Shown one piece after another: positions 1 through 8,753 of a stretch of DNA of 38,804 nt. This stretch comes from Nitrospinota bacterium (GTDB lineage Bacteria; Nitrospinota; Nitrospinia; JACRGO01). The notes beneath the pieces were generated by a model. That model was not told the DNA's origin and did no database searches. It worked only from the letters and a program-made list of their open reading frames with translations. Location of the stretch: the NCBI GenBank assembly GCA_016212295.1, contig JACRGO010000063.1, positions 1-38,804 of the forward strand, written 5' to 3'. The translations under genes were made by a program, and so were the position numbers. How positions within the stretch are numbered: position 1 is the stretch's first letter; each line of letters opens with the position of its first letter.

Positions 1-40
1 AAATTATACCGCCGACGATTAAATTTTTTTCTTCTGAAAA

Positions 41-142
41 ATTCCCCTCTTGAGAGGGGTGGCCGAAGGCCGGGGTGTGTCAGCGGGCTTCATATTCCAA
101 CCGCATGCTTGGATAAACATTTTTTTCAAGACAGCTTCTTAA
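41..142. repeat. Composite intergenic repeat, copy 1
   Basis: Positions 41-80 carry a palindromic block (CCCCTCTTGAGAGGGG followed by GGCCGAAGGCCGGGGTGTGT). It recurs at 22609-22650 (inverted) and 22714-22753, with a shorter relative at 31319-31361. About 35 bases further on, 115-142 contains TTCAAGACAGCTTCTTAA, whose reverse complement is at 22545-22570 beside another copy of the same block. The two blocks therefore travel together as a composite element. It carries no gene. A short piece, TTCGCGCTTCAGTATAAA, at 393-412 also recurs at 22781-22798. Confidence 0.8.
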
Positions 143-172
143 ATTTAACGCCTTTCGGGCGGACTTTAAAGA

Positions 173-295
173 ATTGAACATCGAACATCCAACATTGAAC
201 GTCGAATGTCGAAAAAGGAAGAAAGGATTTAAAACGTAAAATGAATTTTTCTTACTTCGATGTTGGACGTTCGATATTCGATGTTGGACGTTCAG
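173..295. repeat. Inverted intergenic repeat of GAACATCSAACAT units
   Basis: The left arm (173-213) is built from short units such as GAACATCGAACATCCAACA. The right arm (256-295) holds the reverse-complement type, such as TTCGATGTTGGACGTTCGA. About 40 bases of AT-rich sequence separate the arms. Open frames across it follow the repeat and are not genes. The rest of the 1-430 gap is AT-rich, with no recognisable gene. Confidence 0.65.
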
Positions 296-430
296 TTTTT
301 TCTTCTTCTGCATTTAGCATCTCGTTGACTTATAAGCGAAAAAAATGGAAATTCCTATACAATAAATTTACGTTTCCCACTTGAAATAATATATTCGCGC
401 TTCAGTATAAACATTTTTTTGTGGCAGCCG

Positions 431-2116
431 CTAAACCCTTGTCAATTGCCGGTACTTGATCCGGTGCGGCTGGTCGGCGGCGGCGCCAAGGCGCGCCTTC
501 CTGTCCGCTTCATACTCGGAATAATTCCCCTCGAACCACACCACCTTGCTCTCCCCCTCGAAGGCCAGGATATGAGTGGCGATGCGGTCCAGGAACCAGC
601 GGTCATGGCTGATCACAACGGCGCAGCCCGCGAAATTCTCCAATGCCTCTTCCAGCGCCCGCATCGTGTTCACGTCAAGATCATTGGTCGGCTCGTCCAA
701 CAGCAGCACGTTGGCCCCTTCCTTAAGCAAGGTCGCCAGGTGGACGCGGTTACGCTCGCCCCCTGAGATCATCGAGACTTTTTTCTGCTGGTCGGACCCG
801 GAAAAATTAAAACGCGCAACATAGGCCCTTGAGTTTATCTGACGGTTGCCGAGGTTGATGTTTTCCTGGCCGCCCGAGATCACCTCCCATATAGTTTTGT
901 TCGGGTCAAGCGTGTCGCGGCCCTGGTCCACGCAGGCGATCTTCACGGTCTCTCCAATCCTGATGGCGCCGCTGTCCGGCTTTTCCTGTCCAACAACCAT
1001 GCGGAAGAGGGTGGTCTTACCAGCGCCATTGGGCCCTATGATTCCAACTATGCCGCCCGGGGGGAGGGAAAAAGCCATGTCCTCCACCAGCAGCCTGTCG
1101 CCATAAGCCTTGCATACCTTGTCGGCTTCGATGACAACGTTCCCAAGCCTGGGTCCAGGGGGAATATAGATTTCCAGGTCCTTTGAGCGTTTCTCCGCCT
1201 CCTGCCCCAGAAGGCTCTCATAGGAATTGATGCGGGCCTTGGACTTCGCGTGCCGTCCTTTCGGAGACATGCGTATCCATTCAAGTTCACGCTTCAGGGT
1301 CTTGCGCCGCTCACTCTCGCTTTTCTCCTCCTGTTGCAGCCTGGCTTCCTTCTGTTCCAGCCAGGAGGAGTAATTACCCTTCCAGGGAATACCCTGCCCC
1401 CGGTCCAATTCCAGTATCCAGCCCGCCACGTTGTCCAGAAAATAACGGTCGTGGGTAACGGCGATAATGGTCCCGGCGTATTCCCGCAGGTGATGCTCAA
1501 GCCAAGCCACGGACTCGGCGTCCAGATGGTTTGTCGGTTCATCCAGGAGGAGGATGTCCGGTTTTTTCAACAGGAGGCGGCACAGCGCAACGCGTCTTTT
1601 TTCTCCGCCGGAGAGGACCTTTACCAGGGCGTCTCCCGGCGGACACCGCAAGGCGTCCATTGCCATCTCAAGCCGCGAATCCAGGTCCCACGCGCCCATG
1701 TGGTCAATTTTTTCCTGCACGACGCCCTGGCGCTCGATGAGGCGGGCCATATCGTCATCCGACATGGGCTGGGAAAATTTTTCGTTGATTTCGTTGAACT
1801 CCTTGAGCAGGGCGGCGGTCTCCCCTGCCCCCTCTTCCACTATTTCCCTTACCGTCCTGGCATCGTCCAGACGCGGCTCCTGCTCCAGAAAGCCCACGGT
1901 ATGGCCAGGGGAGAGGACCGTTTGGCCGTCGAAGTCCTGGTCCACTCCGGCCAGAATACGCAGGAGGGAACTCTTACCGGAACCGTTCAGTCCCAGGACG
2001 CCTATCTTCGCGCCATAAAAATAGGAGAGGGAGATGTCCTTCAACACCGGCTTCTTGCCGTAAAATTTGCTTACGCGGATCATGGAATAAATTATCTTGT
2101 TGGCTTCGTTGCTCAT
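431..2116 (-). CDS. ettA: Energy-dependent translational throttle protein EttA (ABC-F ATPase)
   Basis: Soluble ABC-F protein with two ATP-binding cassettes and no membrane segments, 561 residues, the usual length for EttA. Walker A of cassette 1 is at residues 42-50 (GLNGSGKSS), and its signature and Walker B read LSGGEKRRVA and LLLDEPTNHLD. Cassette 2 has GPNGAGKTT, SGGERNR and LLLDEPTNDLD. The linker contains IRMSPKGRHAKSKARI, a hallmark of EttA that distinguishes it from Uup or YheS. In E. coli, EttA binds the ribosomal E site and gates entry into elongation according to ADP/ATP; I infer the same role here. ATG 2116 is preceded by AAGGAGGG about 11 bases upstream. It is the last gene of a minus-strand run, 130 bases after a hydrolase gene, and is probably transcribed separately. 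Confidence 0.96.
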   Translation of the reverse strand: MSNEANKIIYSMIRVSKFYGKKPVLKDISLSYFYGAKIGVLGLNGSGKSSLLRILAGVDQDFDGQTVLSPGHTVGFLEQEPRLDDARTVREIVEEGAGETAALLKEFNEINEKFSQPMSDDDMARLIERQGVVQEKIDHMGAWDLDSRLEMAMDALRCPPGDALVKVLSGGEKRRVALCRLLLKKPDILLLDEPTNHLDAESVAWLEHHLREYAGTIIAVTHDRYFLDNVAGWILELDRGQGIPWKGNYSSWLEQKEARLQQEEKSESERRKTLKRELEWIRMSPKGRHAKSKARINSYESLLGQEAEKRSKDLEIYIPPGPRLGNVVIEADKVCKAYGDRLLVEDMAFSLPPGGIVGIIGPNGAGKTTLFRMVVGQEKPDSGAIRIGETVKIACVDQGRDTLDPNKTIWEVISGGQENINLGNRQINSRAYVARFNFSGSDQQKKVSMISGGERNRVHLATLLKEGANVLLLDEPTNDLDVNTMRALEEALENFAGCAVVISHDRWFLDRIATHILAFEGESKVVWFEGNYSEYEADRKARLGAAADQPHRIKYRQLTRV

Positions 2117-2136
2117 GCTTTAAAGACCCTCCTTGA

Positions 2137-2246
2137 ATGTCCAAAACAACTACATTTCCTTGTTTTTCATTTGTAATTTTGGTTATTGATAAAATTTCTT
2201 TTAATCCGTGAAAATCAGCCTAATCAGCCTAATCCGCGTTCTATTT
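2137..2246. repeat. Intergenic repeats between ettA and the hydrolase gene
   Basis: 2137-2185 closely matches 23573-23625 (both share GAATGTCCAAAA, CATTTCCTTGTTT and TTTGGTTATTGA). 2199-2244 has short tandem CTAATCAGC units next to AATCCGCGTT, related to the CGCGGAT-type repeat at 31507-31548. These are dispersed repeats without coding content. Confidence 0.6.
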
Positions 2247-3275
2247 TCAGTTCGCCGCAAGCGTTAACTCGTCAAAGCCCTCCACTACGGCGTCATATAC
2301 AGACTTTCTCAACCTTCTTATTTCCGTGAAGTCGTGGGTGGGATTAACTCTGCTGGCCAGAAAAACCGCCAATAAATCCCTTTCCGGGTCATAAAAAAAA
2401 GAGCAGCCTGTGAATCCAAGCATTCCAAAGGAAGCATTGGAAAGCCTTGATCCGGCATTGGGGCTGTTTTCACTCTTTTTGATCCAGCCTGAATAGAATT
2501 CACCGTTTTCCCTTGCGATGGTTTTCAGAACCAAAGGCCGCGGGACAATAGCTCCCCCCCACAAGGCCCAAAACCAATTCCGGACAGAGCCAAGATTTCC
2601 AAAGAGTCCGGCGTGAAGGGAGGTGGAATCCATCCTGAAGCAATTATCGTCATTTACCACCCCAACCAGAAAACCCCGGCGATGGAAGGTATTCTCAGTG
2701 GGTATGATCTCTCCTTCTCCGGAAAAGCGGTCAAGGCTTTCGGAATAGCGCAGACCGTCCCATCCCTCCCGCGCCCCCCACTCCTCCCACAAACGGTCCA
2801 CTCTCTTGCCGGTTGCCGTCTCCATAACTTTCGTAAGCAAGATATACCCCAAATCTGAGTAGAGGGGCTTCTTTTCCGCTGTGTCCTCCTCAAGCACTGA
2901 AGAAAAAATCCCGTCCCTGGCCTTAAAATTATAATAATCCCGCCAGGCGGCAAGGCCTGATTCATGGGCCAACAGCTCTCTTAAACGCAAATCGCGCGTC
3001 CCCTTCCCCGCACCCTGGAGGAAGTCCCCTACCCTGCTTTCCTCCTCCCATAGCCCTTTGTCCTCCCCGATCAAAAACAAGGTCAAGCCTGAAACAACCT
3101 TGGTAAGGCTTGCTATGTCATACAGGGCCTCAGGATTCCCGTGCGTGGCGGTCCTGAAAATTTCCTTTCCCGCATGGGACACTGACACAGCGCCATGGAT
3201 GAGAATTTTCCGCTGCTCAGCGGCTTGAAGAAGCTCCTGGCAAGATTTAAAACAAGACTCGGATTGGGCGGTCAT
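2247..3275 (-). CDS. Serine beta-lactamase-fold hydrolase (class C / esterase type)
   Basis: 342 residues of the beta-lactamase/transpeptidase-like superfamily. The nucleophile motif SxxK is SLTK at residues 56-59. The second motif is YSD at 139-141, where class C enzymes usually have YxN. A HAGLFGN loop lies near residue 222, a common feature of the esterase/D-aminopeptidase-like branch. A true beta-lactamase would carry an exporting signal peptide; none is visible, so a cytoplasmic esterase or peptidase is more likely than antibiotic resistance. Substrate unknown. The gene lies 87 bases after the 973-residue protein gene, in the same direction, across a spacer of short direct repeats. The ATG at 3275 has only a weak ribosome site. 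Confidence 0.85.
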   Translation of the reverse strand: MTAQSESCFKSCQELLQAAEQRKILIHGAVSVSHAGKEIFRTATHGNPEALYDIASLTKVVSGLTLFLIGEDKGLWEEESRVGDFLQGAGKGTRDLRLRELLAHESGLAAWRDYYNFKARDGIFSSVLEEDTAEKKPLYSDLGYILLTKVMETATGKRVDRLWEEWGAREGWDGLRYSESLDRFSGEGEIIPTENTFHRRGFLVGVVNDDNCFRMDSTSLHAGLFGNLGSVRNWFWALWGGAIVPRPLVLKTIARENGEFYSGWIKKSENSPNAGSRLSNASFGMLGFTGCSFFYDPERDLLAVFLASRVNPTHDFTEIRRLRKSVYDAVVEGFDELTLAAN

Positions 3276-3284
3276 TGGGAAAGA

Positions 3285-3360
3285 AGCCAGTAGTCATTGG
3301 CCAGTGGTCATTGGCCAGTAAGTAAATCGACAATTGACAATTGACAATTGACTATTTATT
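3285..3360. repeat. Short tandem direct repeats in a spacer
   Basis: Two GTCATTGGCCAGT units (3292-3319) are followed by three tandem ACAATTG units (GACAATTGACAATTGACAAT, about 3330-3350). The units are too short and irregular for CRISPR. They sit between two co-directional genes and would be in the mRNA if these are co-transcribed. Confidence 0.7.
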
Positions 3361-3362
3361 CC

Positions 3363-6284
3363 TCACGGTTGTGGTTCAAAGCCCAGGTATTGCGGCAATT
3401 TGACCTTATTCTGGTAATAAAATTTCATAAGCATGCCTTGCTTGAATTTTTCCGACGCGCCGCAGGCCTTCACAAGGATCATCCTGTCCTTTTTCAGGGC
3501 TTGGATGAGTTTTAAAACAGCGTCCTTCTTCTTCCCCTCGATAAACAGCTTATTGGCCTCCATGACAAAGGAAAACTCTTCCCTGGGCGAGGGCTTGGAA
3601 GCGGCCTGCGAGGCGGGAGTTAAGGCCGGTGCGGCGGCCGTTGGCGTCGTGAGAGGGGCCGCTGTCCCAGCCACCTTGCTAAGGTAAAAGACATAAACCG
3701 GCATGGTTCGCACTGAAGGCTGCCTGGCTATGAGCTTGTCGAATGCCTTCGGGTCGTGTTGCTGAAGTTTCTTCAAAATCACGAAGGCGCCCTTGAAATC
3801 ACGGGCCGCAAGGGCCTGCGCGGCCTTTTTGACAAGGACGATGTTGTGGCTGTCGGGCGATGATGCCGGCTTGGCGGTCTGCCTTGCCGCCGCTGCCCTG
3901 GCCTCGGCCCTTTTCTCCTCCTCAATCTTCTCCTGCCATTCCTCCCGGTATATCTGCATCACGCCTGATTCCTTGAACTCCGGGTCCATTTCCGCGGCTT
4001 CGTCAATCACATTTTTATTGATAAGGAGGGCCGCCTCGATATGTTTCTTTGCCCTGTCCCGGTCGCCCAGCAGCAGGCAGCACCAAGCCGCGTTGATGTA
4101 CTGCAGGTCAGTTTCATTACGGTCCACCCTCGCTATCCAGGAATACAGATCATACGCCTTGCGGATTTCTCCATTACCCTTGAGTTCCTTGGCCTGCGCG
4201 CTTACAGCGCGAAAGGCGGCCATTTCATCAACTTTCACCGCCTGCTCGTACCTGGTCCGCGCCTCTATGAGTTTTTTATTCAATACAAGGTCAGACGCCT
4301 CGAGCGCCACCTTTTTAGCCTCATCCAATATGGCCCGGATTTCTTTCCTGACCTCTCTGATCGGCTCCAGCATCGGCCTCTCATGATCGGAAAATTCAAT
4401 TTTCAGGGCCGCGTCCCCCAAAAGGATCGCCTCCGAATTCCCGATCTCCTGCTGGACCGTCCTCATGTGCCGGGCCATCATCTCCGCCACGTCTCCCACT
4501 ATTTCCTCATGCTGGTTGAACGCCTTCTGGAAGTGGATCAGCGCCTTTTCCTTATGCCTCAGGCTATCTGAATTATCGGGATCCCGGAGAAACCCCTTCA
4601 TCATATTAACGCCTTGATCCAACTGGTCGGCGGCGATGTAAAGATTTATCTCATGAAATTTATGCGACAGCATCTCCTTTTGCGGGGTCTCATAATTCAA
4701 TGCCGTCTTCAAAAAAACTAGAGCCCGCTCATAGCGGAGCGTGTCCGAGGTGTTCTCAAGTATCTTGGCGAGCAGTCCATCCAGGCCAAGGAGTTGCTCC
4801 AGGACCCTTTCCGCGTTGGCGTCCAATAGCTTCCGGAAAAGTTCATTGCATGCGGAGGGATCAATCGGGGTCTTCAGGAGTTTATTTGCCTCGTGCAGTT
4901 TGTTGTTTATCTCCTTTATGGAAATGTCAGGGCTGATCTCACCCTCTTCCACTATTTTATAGGTTTTCTTTAAATCGGCCGCTGTCTTGCACAGGAGGTT
5001 ATAGGAGATGTTCATTTTCAGGGACTCCTGGGCGCGCTGGTCCAACTCCACTATCTTCTGTGTTTCCTCCTTGAAATAAGAAATGGTGAGGGCGATCTCC
5101 TTGTCATTTTCCACGGCCTCGTCTTTTTCCGCGGCGGCCGATAGCTTCTGGCTTTCAGCCATGTATTCATTGGCCCGGTCAAAAAACTTCGTGGCTTCTT
5201 CATAATTGCCTTTCTTCAGCGCCTCCGTGGCCTGTCCCATCTGGCATTCCCCCATGAGCCTCATGGGACTTGGGGCCTCTCTGCGTATTCTTTTGGCGTT
5301 CGCGGCGTTTCTTTGGGATGAAATGAATTTTTTTAACTGAATCTGGCTCTTTCCAAGTTCTATATAGGTGTCGAAGAGAGACCTCTTCCCCGCGTCGCCT
5401 GTTCCCTCGAGAAGTTCTATGGCCTTTGCCAGCGTCTTTTCCATTTCCTCGTAATTTTTTTGCTCCTTGAATTCGAGCGCCTGGTCCTTCAGGGCAAGGT
5501 ACTGCTTGAAGGTGTCGGCGGATTCCATGATATCGACGCGTTTTTTGGCGACGTCCTTCCTCTTCTCCTTGTCGGAGAAAAATGTCTTGACGTCCTTGCC
5601 GAGCCGTTCCTTCATCCGGCCAACCTTGGCGCTCATGGAGCACCCTTCAAGCTTTTTCCGCATTACTTTTGAAATATCGTCCCCGGACAGCTTCTCAGCG
5701 GCCATCCTCCTCATGACCTCCTCTTTGCCGCGTTTCATGGCGTCGTTATACTGCTGGAGGTCGCCAACTGTCGGCTCCAGGTTCTTTTCAAAATAGGTGG
5801 AAAATGAAATGCCCAGCTCTCCGAAGAGGTTGGCGCAGGAAAGAAACTCATCGGTGTTGATATCGCCGAAACTTACCCGCACCTTCTGGTTGTCTTCAAT
5901 TTGATAAACGAAATCAGCCCCGACCACGAAATGGACGATCAGGCACTCGTCAAGAAAGGAACTGACGTCATCCAGGGAGATATTGATCCCTTCCTTGTTC
6001 CAGTTAAACCGGTTCTTCATGATTTCCTTGGAGAGATTTTCCAGGCCCCTGCGGTATTCAGCGTTTTTGCGGCAGTTCAGGATTATGAGCTCGCGCTTCT
6101 CCGAAGGGTTCTTGGGGTTGAAATTTTTCTTGCACTGGTCAATAAGCGCGGGGAGTATCTCTTCCGGCTTCGTGATTTTAGGCTGGGCGATGTCCTCTAT
6201 TCCTTCTTCCTTCAACGCATTGGCTATGGCGATGCGTGTCGGTTGGCTGGTGCTTAAAACAAGAACGGAGGGTTTGGTGTCCAT
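3363..6284 (-). CDS. Large cytoplasmic TPR-like protein with N-terminal Rossmann-like domain, function unknown
   Basis: 973 residues, no signal peptide or membrane segment. Residues 1-130 begin with a beta-alpha pattern (SVLVLSTSQPTRIAIANAL, then ELIILNCRK) resembling a degenerate response-regulator or nucleotide-binding fold, but no phosphoacceptor triad is evident. From about 190 the chain is almost wholly helical, charged and TPR-like. Repeat-type helices are clearest at 265-300, 345-375 and 715-760. An Ala/Pro/Thr-rich linker near 880-905 leads to a short C-terminal helical domain. This looks like a scaffold for protein partners. It follows a glycosyltransferase gene by 29 bases, so co-expression is likely, but no function can be assigned. 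ATG 6284 is chosen because it opens the conserved-looking beta strand. Confidence 0.8.
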   Translation of the reverse strand: MDTKPSVLVLSTSQPTRIAIANALKEEGIEDIAQPKITKPEEILPALIDQCKKNFNPKNPSEKRELIILNCRKNAEYRRGLENLSKEIMKNRFNWNKEGINISLDDVSSFLDECLIVHFVVGADFVYQIEDNQKVRVSFGDINTDEFLSCANLFGELGISFSTYFEKNLEPTVGDLQQYNDAMKRGKEEVMRRMAAEKLSGDDISKVMRKKLEGCSMSAKVGRMKERLGKDVKTFFSDKEKRKDVAKKRVDIMESADTFKQYLALKDQALEFKEQKNYEEMEKTLAKAIELLEGTGDAGKRSLFDTYIELGKSQIQLKKFISSQRNAANAKRIRREAPSPMRLMGECQMGQATEALKKGNYEEATKFFDRANEYMAESQKLSAAAEKDEAVENDKEIALTISYFKEETQKIVELDQRAQESLKMNISYNLLCKTAADLKKTYKIVEEGEISPDISIKEINNKLHEANKLLKTPIDPSACNELFRKLLDANAERVLEQLLGLDGLLAKILENTSDTLRYERALVFLKTALNYETPQKEMLSHKFHEINLYIAADQLDQGVNMMKGFLRDPDNSDSLRHKEKALIHFQKAFNQHEEIVGDVAEMMARHMRTVQQEIGNSEAILLGDAALKIEFSDHERPMLEPIREVRKEIRAILDEAKKVALEASDLVLNKKLIEARTRYEQAVKVDEMAAFRAVSAQAKELKGNGEIRKAYDLYSWIARVDRNETDLQYINAAWCCLLLGDRDRAKKHIEAALLINKNVIDEAAEMDPEFKESGVMQIYREEWQEKIEEEKRAEARAAAARQTAKPASSPDSHNIVLVKKAAQALAARDFKGAFVILKKLQQHDPKAFDKLIARQPSVRTMPVYVFYLSKVAGTAAPLTTPTAAAPALTPASQAASKPSPREEFSFVMEANKLFIEGKKKDAVLKLIQALKKDRMILVKACGASEKFKQGMLMKFYYQNKVKLPQYLGFEPQP

Positions 6285-6313
6285 AATTCGCAGAAAGCCT
6301 CATTAACTATTTT

Positions 6314-7009
6314 TTACCTGAACAAGTTAAAACGAAGGATTGAGTAAATCGCCGATAAGCCGTCCTTCCATCCTATCTTTTTCCCTTCGGAATAGTCCCG
6401 GCCGAAATAGGATACTCCTATTTCATAGATCACGCACTTCTTCTTTGCTATCTTGGCCGTTATTTCCGGCTCAAAACCGAACCGGTTGCTCTTCAACTCA
6501 ATGCCCTTGAAAAGATCGGCCTTGAAAACCTTGTAGCATGTTTCCATGTCCGTAAGGTTCAGGTTTGTGAACATATTGGAAAGCGTTGTCAGGAATTTAT
6601 TGCCGAGATAGTGCCAAAAAAACAGGACCCTGTGCGTCCCGCTCGTAAAACGCGAACCATAGACCACGTCGGCCTTTCCCTCCAGTATGGGTCTGAGAAG
6701 GTTTGGATATTCAGCGGGATTATATTCAAGGTCCGCGTCCTGGACAATCACTATGTCGCCGGTTATTTTTCCCTGTCCGGTGCGGATGGCAGCGCCTTTT
6801 CCTTGGTTGATCTTGTGGGCGAATACCCTGATATCCGGCGCGCCATGTTCGTATTTTTTCAGAATCTCCCGCGTGCCGTCACGGGAGCAGTCATCCACTA
6901 TGATGATCTCCCTTTCCGCCCCGCCTAAATCCACTGACCGTACCTTTTTGATTATTTCCTCAATGGTCTTTTCTTCATTGTACACCGGAATGAGTATTGT
7001 AATTTTCAT
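6314..7009 (-). CDS. Family 2 glycosyltransferase (polyprenyl-phosphate sugar transferase type)
   Basis: 231 residues of the GT-A fold, like dolichyl-phosphate mannose synthase and bacterial polyprenyl-phosphate glycosyltransferases. The start is typical ([18 protein letters not shown]), then [11 protein letters not shown] for nucleotide-sugar binding and QDADLEYNP containing the DxD metal site. Enzymes of this size without C-terminal membrane helices usually move a sugar from a nucleotide donor to a polyprenyl phosphate; donor and acceptor cannot be read here. ATG 7009 has AAAGGG five bases upstream. It is first in the minus-strand run and diverges from the GT4 gene at 7364 across a 354-base spacer. 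Confidence 0.9.
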   Translation of the reverse strand: MKITILIPVYNEEKTIEEIIKKVRSVDLGGAEREIIIVDDCSRDGTREILKKYEHGAPDIRVFAHKINQGKGAAIRTGQGKITGDIVIVQDADLEYNPAEYPNLLRPILEGKADVVYGSRFTSGTHRVLFFWHYLGNKFLTTLSNMFTNLNLTDMETCYKVFKADLFKGIELKSNRFGFEPEITAKIAKKKCVIYEIGVSYFGRDYSEGKKIGWKDGLSAIYSILRFNLFR

Positions 7010-7363
7010 AAAGCCCTTTCAACAAATAATTTTTGTAACTGCTCAGGCTCACGATAAATCATGCAAAGCTTGCGGCATTTTTGATATCATATCGGCTTCA
7101 CCAACTTTTAACCGTGAACGATAAACTGATTTTTTTTGAGTATAAATAGTTATTAAACCACGTAAAATCCCGTTTTTTCAAGGAATCTGAGCTAAATGGC
7201 CCAAAAAAACGGATGAAATTGATAAACAATGGAAGGATGTGATAGATTTTAAAGTAACTACTCAGCCGCTCTATGCTTTTTCTTTTGCCACTACGCCACT
7301 AAGCCACAAAGATTCACTAGGATTTAATGCTTAAAATGTTCTTTGTGATAAAATGAAATCAGA
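7010..7363. other. Divergent intergenic region with inverted repeat
   Basis: No gene is visible. A perfect 9-base inverted repeat, CCGTTTTTT at 7170-7178 and AAAAAACGG at 7204-7212, encloses 25 bases. The duplicated promoter-like block at 7212-7250 lies just downstream, and around 7285-7320 a CCACTAAGCCACAAAG-type dispersed repeat is visible. The region should hold promoters for both divergent genes. Confidence 0.6.
7212..7250 (+). promoter_or_regulatory. Duplicated promoter-like block upstream of the GT4 gene
   Basis: TTGATA (7219-7224) and TAGATT (7243-7248) are 18 bases apart, a fair sigma-70-type arrangement. The same 38-base block (GATGAAATTGATAA then GGAAGGAT) recurs at 8483-8520, upstream of the Wzm gene, with both boxes conserved. 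It starts about 150 bases before the GT4 start codon. Promoter function is inferred only from the boxes and the duplication. Confidence 0.4.
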
Positions 7364-8461
7364 ATGAAAATCGGAATAGATATCCGGCCCGTCTTTGATT
7401 CCCCGGCGGGCATAGGTCGTTACGCGGAAAACCTGGTGAGGGCTCTCCTTGCGGAGGATTCGGAAAATGAGTTTGTTCTCTTCGCAGGCAAGTCAAGCAG
7501 AGAGGATGTTTTTCCAGGCGCCAAATTAATAAAAATAGCGCATGAATGCTATTTTTGGCATTTTCTTGCGGCCCTGTACGCCAAGCGGGAAAGGATCGAT
7601 CTTTACATTAGTTTTGCCAGTATAATAGTCCCTCTCATTTCCAAAATGAAGAGCATTATCATGGTCCCGGACCTCACCCCCCTTTCCATGCCTGAATCCC
7701 ATCATATCAAATCAGTGGTGGCATACCGGTTCTTTCTTGGAAGGGCCATAAGGAAGGCTGAAAAAATAATCACCCTCTCACAAAATTCCAGGAGGGACGT
7801 TCTCGCGAGATTCCCCATCCCTGAGGAAAAGGTCCGAATCATCTATCCAGGTATATCCCGGATGGAAAACAACGGCCGGCCCAATGGCCTTTTCCATGTC
7901 AATGGCCGCGATGTGCGTAGGCCCTATCTTTTATACGTTGGGACCGTGGAGCCCAGGAAGGACCTTGGCGCGCTGATCAGGGCGTTCGCTGGATTAAAAA
8001 GGGAGGGCATTTTTCAAGGGCGCCTCTTTTTGGCCGGGAAGCTGGGATGGAAATACGAGGCCCTGTTTGAATTGCCGGAGTATTTTGAATTCAAGGACTA
8101 CATCCATTTCCTGGGCTATGTGTCCGAAGAGGAATTATGCGAGCTTTACGGCGCGGCTGAGATATTCGTCTATCCGTCCCTTTATGAGGGATTCGGGCTT
8201 CCCATCCTGGAGGCCATGCAATTCGGGCTTCCAGTGGTTACATGCGCCTCTTCTTCCCTTGAAGAGGCCGGGGGAGACGGCGTCTTATACTTCCCTCCCG
8301 GCGATGCGGAAGAACTGCGTGCGCAACTGAAAAAATTGCTGCAAGACCCCGCCTTGCGGGAGGCCCTGATCCAAAGGGGAAAGAAGCACATCGCCAAATT
8401 CCAATACGCCTATTCCGCCAAGGAATTGCAAAAGCTGATCATGGAGTGCAATTCCGCGTAA
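7364..8461 (+). CDS. Family 4 glycosyltransferase (GT-B fold)
   Basis: 365 residues with the two-Rossmann GT-B layout. The N-terminal acceptor half starts KIGIDIRPVFDSPAGIGRYA, with the Gly-rich loop usual in this family. The C-terminal donor half has GTVEPRKDL, a phosphate-binding loop typical of retaining GT4 enzymes, and EGFGLPILEAM with the E-x7-E motif. Members are mannosyl-, glucosyl- or rhamnosyltransferases of O-antigen and exopolysaccharide pathways; the sugar cannot be deduced. It is a cytoplasmic enzyme acting at the inner membrane surface. It precedes the Wzm/Wzt exporter genes in the same direction, but a 292-base gap holding a MITE-like repeat separates them. Confidence 0.92.
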   Translation: MKIGIDIRPVFDSPAGIGRYAENLVRALLAEDSENEFVLFAGKSSREDVFPGAKLIKIAHECYFWHFLAALYAKRERIDLYISFASIIVPLISKMKSIIMVPDLTPLSMPESHHIKSVVAYRFFLGRAIRKAEKIITLSQNSRRDVLARFPIPEEKVRIIYPGISRMENNGRPNGLFHVNGRDVRRPYLLYVGTVEPRKDLGALIRAFAGLKREGIFQGRLFLAGKLGWKYEALFELPEYFEFKDYIHFLGYVSEEELCELYGAAEIFVYPSLYEGFGLPILEAMQFGLPVVTCASSSLEEAGGDGVLYFPPGDAEELRAQLKKLLQDPALREALIQRGKKHIAKFQYAYSAKELQKLIMECNSA

Positions 8462-8482
8462 ACGCCGCTCGCTTTGCGGCCC

Positions 8483-8520
8483 ATGAAATTGATAACTAAT
8501 GGAAGGATATGTTAGATTTA
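8483..8520 (+). promoter_or_regulatory. Second copy of the promoter-like block, upstream of wzm
   Basis: TTGATA (8489-8494) and TAGATT (8513-8518) are spaced 18 bases apart, as in the copy at 7212-7250. The copy lies between the GT4 stop and the MITE-like element, about 230 bases before the Wzm start. It may be a promoter or only a dispersed repeat. Confidence 0.35.
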
Positions 8521-8579
8521 AAAATTCCGCAACTAATCTATCAAGATATTTTAAATTTCAGATTTCAGATTGGAATAAT

Positions 8580-8726
8580 ATAAGGGACTTAGAAATTAAA
8601 AATATACCGCAGAGACACAGAGACGCTGAGAAAAACATATATTGAAATTAAAGAATTTTTTCTCTGCGCCACTGCGTCTCCGCGGTTAATAAATGGTATT
8701 TTAGTATTTGCCAAGTCCCTTATTTA
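8580..8726. mobile_element. MITE-like palindromic element with terminal inverted repeats
   Basis: The ends are inverted copies: TAAGGGACTTAG at 8581-8592 and CCAAGTCCCTTA at 8711-8722. Inside is a second long inverted repeat, ACCGCAGAGACACAGAGACG near 8607 against the CTGCGTCTCCGCGGT arm at 8672-8686. It is non-coding and about 147 bases long. A related but right-end-truncated copy is at 35030-35132 after rhlE. The structure fits a miniature inverted-repeat element mobilised in trans; no transposase lies in the window. Confidence 0.7.
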
Positions 8727-8753
8727 AAATATCACTGCTACGAGAAATAGCCC

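Noticed and set aside
80-313. Small minus-strand frame
   Set aside because: It reads across the inverted repeat and is generated by it.
1250-2176. Long plus-strand frame opposite ettA
   Set aside because: Pure antisense shadow of a well-conserved ABC-F gene, with no start signal or family pattern.
2247-3275. Antibiotic beta-lactamase
   Set aside because: No signal peptide and YSD instead of YxN; an esterase or peptidase is more plausible.
3285-3360. Possible CRISPR or minisatellite
   Set aside because: Repeat units are only about 7-13 bases and there are no spacers of constant length.
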